64,000 bases of DNA from Sipunculus nudus (lineage: Eukaryota > Annelida > Sipuncula > Golfingiida > Sipunculidae): the NCBI GenBank assembly GCA_026874595.1, contig CM049310.1, positions 3,968,001 to 4,032,000 on the forward strand, given 5' to 3'. This document shows, in pieces, positions 60,401 through 64,000 of the stretch (its first letter is position 1; the number at the start of each line of letters is the position of its first letter). The notes under the pieces are model-generated. The model did no database searches, had not been told where the DNA came from, and saw nothing but the letters and a program-made list of their open reading frames with translations. Position numbers and translations under genes: made by a program.

Positions 60401-63089
60401 TTTTATAGTCCACACGATAAACCATGTTAATGGGCAGTGCAAACTGATCAAATGGTTGACCTGTTGCTCAGGGAATATTAACCTCATGCACATAGTGGCT
60501 GGTTATAATTCATGGTTTTAATGGCTTTAACCACAGTTCTATCATTATTAGCATTTACTGTAGTACAGAATTTAACCTGAGGACCAATTCATAAATTATC
60601 TTACATATTGGTAGAACTATTTGTTGAACACCAACAATAATAAATATTAGACCCTTTAATCCTGTGAGGTGTTTTGTGGGATATTGGATTTCAGCCATTT
60701 TAGTGTACCATCCTGCCGTCAGGTGGCAGCTTCTGCTGAGCTTACAGTGTGGAGCTCTGCATCCGGTTTGTCTGCATCTTGTTAGTGAAGAGTTTTTGGC
60801 TGGCAGCAAGTAAAGTGCCAGGCCATCTCTCCACCTGTTCTATGGAATGTTTATTTGAACAGGTATGCACCTTGTAGTGGCCAGGATGGGGGCTGGACCA
60901 GTCCTCGCTCCTGCAGCGCCTGAGGGTTCACAGCACTGAGTCAGCGGGTCAACACATGATCGGGAAGCAGGGAGTCTGGACAAAGCATGTCTTGCCCTTG
61001 GGTACCACCCCAAATGAGCTTAGATAAAAATTTGTCAGCAGATAAGTCAGCCTGACTCATGATCTGTTCCCCGATGTCTCCAGGCTGAAAAATTCCCGGG
61101 CATGAGCTTCCAATGTGTGGCAAGAAAGCCTCCATCAAGTGTGCATACCTCAACAAGGACAACAATAATTCAGCATCTGTCCCTTCATCCTGACCTGCAT
61201 CAATATTTAATTAGGTCTTCTGTTGCCAATGTCCCATCCTTCCTTAAATTTCCCGGGAAATTGTATCAGTAGTGATTGTGTCAGTCTGCTTACAGACAAA
61301 CCAATCAACTGATCACTGACAGAAAAAAGAACCAAGTAAACAGACATTGTTGAAAACATTACTTCCTCAAGGTGAGGTTATAATTCACATTTTAATTAAG
61401 AATTTAAGTTTTATCATGATATATTGAAGTGAGGTCAAAGTAATTCCAACTGCTTACACTGACAAAAGAACAACATGTACACAGTCTTAGTACATCAAAG
61501 AATCTCCTTGGTGTGATAACTACTGTTTTAATTAAGATCAGTTTTATCATGAAATATAAAAAATCCTGTTAGTCTGGGAAAAGTATAAAACTTCAGCTTT
61601 GATGTATTTGGACAGAAAAATGACAAAATAGCTCTAATGATAGAAAAACAGACAAAGAAGTGGCGTATGAGTGCAGGCAGACCTTTTAATTACCTGAGAT
61701 GTGACAGCTGAGCTGCCTGGGTGACTGAGGGATGCTGGGAGTCAGGATGGATGGCCGTAGGGTTGGGAGGGCATGGCCATGACAGGAGAATGCTGGTTTT
61801 GTGAGTTATTCCCTAGAAGAGGCAGTCCTCCTTCAATTAATGGTCCCAGACAGCAGGTGAGCTGATGAACGAGCTGAAGAATACCTAGCAAGGGCTATCC
61901 CAAGTAAATAAATGACACGCAAGCCTCCCCTTCCTTAACTCAAAGTGGTGTTTTATGTGCTGATTTAACAGAAATTGTCAAACATACCATTTACAGGTAA
62001 TGGCAAAATGTGTAGTGGTACAGATATTTCCGGGTCAAGTGTAGGTCATGAATTAAATCTTGCAGAGCAGAAATTTCTTTTGTCTTAAGATGACCCACTG
62101 GCAGGTTGGATCTGACAAATCCAGATCCTATAAGCTTCTGTATTATAGAAAATACATAATCATATAGAAATCTTACTTAAAAAAATGAGAATTTTTTATT
62201 ATTTTGGCACAGAACACATGGATACATTGGTAACCACCTGAAACATCATTAACCTCATTCACAAATGAATTGGGCTCATGTGTATTGAGTTGTATTGATA
62301 AGTATGATATTTGAAGTATAAAGTGTATGCACACCTTGTTTATATTGTCAGAAAAACAGAGTAATGTTAAATTTATTGGCACCGTCAAGAGTATCTTAAA
62401 AACAGATCAAATGCCTTAAATTGCAAGCTGGTGTTAGGGCTTAGACTCTGTATTTTGGACTCAAGTAAAAGCTTATAATAACCTGTCATGCTGGAGTAAG
62501 AGAGTACTGCTTTCAGCACTTGTAAAATGATATCTAGTCATGTTTGACCACTCTGTAAATGACATTGTACACACCTTGTACAGCTGCAGCTGAGATATAT
62601 ATGAGTCTGGAGATAGAACGGTGCACTTACACTCCTAGACCGTACAGATTTCAAAAACCAGTGATGATGTTTGGATGGTGTGTACCTGGGTTCAGTAATA
62701 TTCAGGTATAAAGTGCCAGCTTTTCTTCATGTTAAGCTAGAATATCAGTTATCATGTGGGATGATGCAGTCCATATGTGTATGATGGATGAAGGAGGCAG
62801 CGTGAACAGCACCATATGTACAGGTTTAACCCGATAACATGAAAACAGGTACTAGTAGAAACCAGGTAGCCTCCTTGTACATCAGCAAACCTGGTTCACC
62901 GTGGTTTAACATAACATCATCATCACCAGAGCTGTCAGTATCAGGAAGAGGCTCTGGCTAGTGACATTACAGTGTGGGTCCGTTAATCCTGCAGCCTGCT
63001 TGGTTCATACTGTGTCTTGACCTGATTTCCCTCCCCCCTACTGATTTACGTTTTTATTCCGTCCAATAATTGTGTCAGGCACCACCATG
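57401..63089 (+). other. CAP intron or 3' region, mostly unique
   Basis: C24 run at 58772-58795. Possible decayed tRNA-like segments on the minus strand at about 59560-59499 and 59886-59840 (each with a GGTTCAAA- or GTTCAAATCC-like B box). A 17-nt palindrome CACCAACACTGTTGGTG lies at 60044-60060. No exon matching the CAP C-terminal domain was seen. Confidence 0.35.
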
Positions 63090-63790
63090 CAAGAAGACAT
63101 GAAAATGTGGTATAATGTAATATAATATAGTATAGTGTAGTATATTATAATGTATTATAATATAATTAAACATAAAATAGTATGATATAATATTATGTAA
63201 TGTAATATGATGTAATAACTGTAATGTGATATGTTGTACAAGACATGATATAGTATAATTAATAATTTTAAATAACAAGCTTTAATTTTTTCACTCATAC
63301 TCTGTTATGAATGATTTTTTATTAACTATTTGATAAACTTCACTTTGATAGACAAGATTCTCTTTACATTTATTGTATTGAATAGAGCAACAAAGCAGAG
63401 AAATAGTAGTGTGTAGTATACTATAGAAAAATGTACAATTCAGTGCAGTAAAAGATTATATATATAATGTAGTAGAGTCATAGTATAGTATAGTATATAA
63501 ATAGTATACTGTAGTATAGTTTAGTATAGTATAGTATAGTATAGTATAGAATAGTTTAGTAGAGTACAGTATAGTATAGTATAGAATAGTTTAGTAGAGT
63601 ACAGTATAGTATAGTATAGAATAGTTTAGTAGAGTAGAGTATATAGTATAGTATAGAATATTAGAGTAGAGCAGATTATAGTAAAGTATAGTATAGTATA
63701 GTTTAGTAGAGTATAGTATAGCATAGTATAGTATAGTTTAGGAAAGTTTAGTAGAGTAGAGTGGAGTATAGTATAGTATAGTATAGTATC
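63090..63790. repeat. TATAG pentanucleotide satellite and AT-rich array
   Basis: 63100-63260 is a degenerate ataatgtaatat-type repeat. 63475-63790 is a (TATAG)n array with interspersed variants such as tatagaatagtttagtagag repeated as higher-order units near 63545, 63580 and 63620. Confidence 0.92.
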
Positions 63791-64000
63791 AGGGTTGGAG
63801 CTGCAGTTTCAGGTAGTTTTATCCAAGTTTTCTATTCTTAATTACCCAAAATTATTATGTGTTGAATTTATTGTGTGTATGTTTGAGATTGTATGAGATC
63901 GGCAGAAAAAATTGCTGTAAAACATGAACAGAAAAAAAAGTATCTCAAGTGTTAAGCAAAATCTACTCTTTATCTCCCCAAAAAAGGTTTGTCCACAAAG
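63791..64000. other. Unique edge sequence
   Basis: Nothing recognisable before the window ends. Confidence 0.4.

Overview
The window is AT-rich eukaryotic nuclear DNA from a marine invertebrate, most likely a lophotrochozoan and probably a bivalve mollusc. The evidence is a split gene with canonical GT-AG introns, no operons or bacterial signals, very dense non-autonomous DNA elements with (GTCC)n heads of a kind common in bivalve genomes, a tRNA-derived SINE, a LINE tail and many minisatellites. The species assignment is inference.

Only one protein-coding gene is recognisable: the + strand gene for cyclase-associated protein (CAP, actin/cofilin recycling). Six consecutive exons (17303-17409, 17807-17884, 41279-41332, 42159-42248, 43003-43088, 43785-43890) join in frame into 173 codons of the N-terminal helical folded domain. 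The upstream exon(s) with the start codon and the downstream exons (polyproline, WH2, C-terminal beta-helix domain) were not found and probably lie outside the window. So roughly 1-17302 is upstream intron or 5' flank, 17885-41278 is a 23.4 kb intron, and 43891-64000 is part of a >20 kb intron.

Layout: 1-4437 is a nest of repeats. 4438-17302 is mostly unique sequence with a short MITE (7926-8231), a 2.7 kb element (8236-10917), a 32-bp minisatellite (11596-11785) and a CpG-rich, promoter-like stretch (15540-16280). 17303-17884 holds the first two visible exons. 19672-40490 is a block of nested transposons inside the large intron, broken by unique stretches near 25.9-27.5 and 28.7-28.9 kb. 41279-43890 holds four closely spaced exons. 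The final intron carries a palindromic minisatellite, a 1.5 kb element loaded with nuclear-receptor-type direct repeats, a 1.35 kb TIR transposon, two more minisatellites, and a TATAG satellite at the end.

The most interesting content is the transposon community. At least four sequence-unrelated non-autonomous families (called A, B, C, D here, plus a probable E) appear to share one design. Each starts with a motif that in most families can fold into a 5' stem-loop. The motif's complement recurs near the 3' end, followed by a short hairpin and a CTAG or CTTG end, in oligo-T targets. This matches what is known of Helitron2/Helentron-type (HINE-like) elements. Because copies are nested in one another, paralogous empty sites inside the window let element boundaries be read off directly. 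None encodes a protein here; the only TE coding remnant seen is a LINE reverse-transcriptase C-terminus at 29754-29898 (minus).
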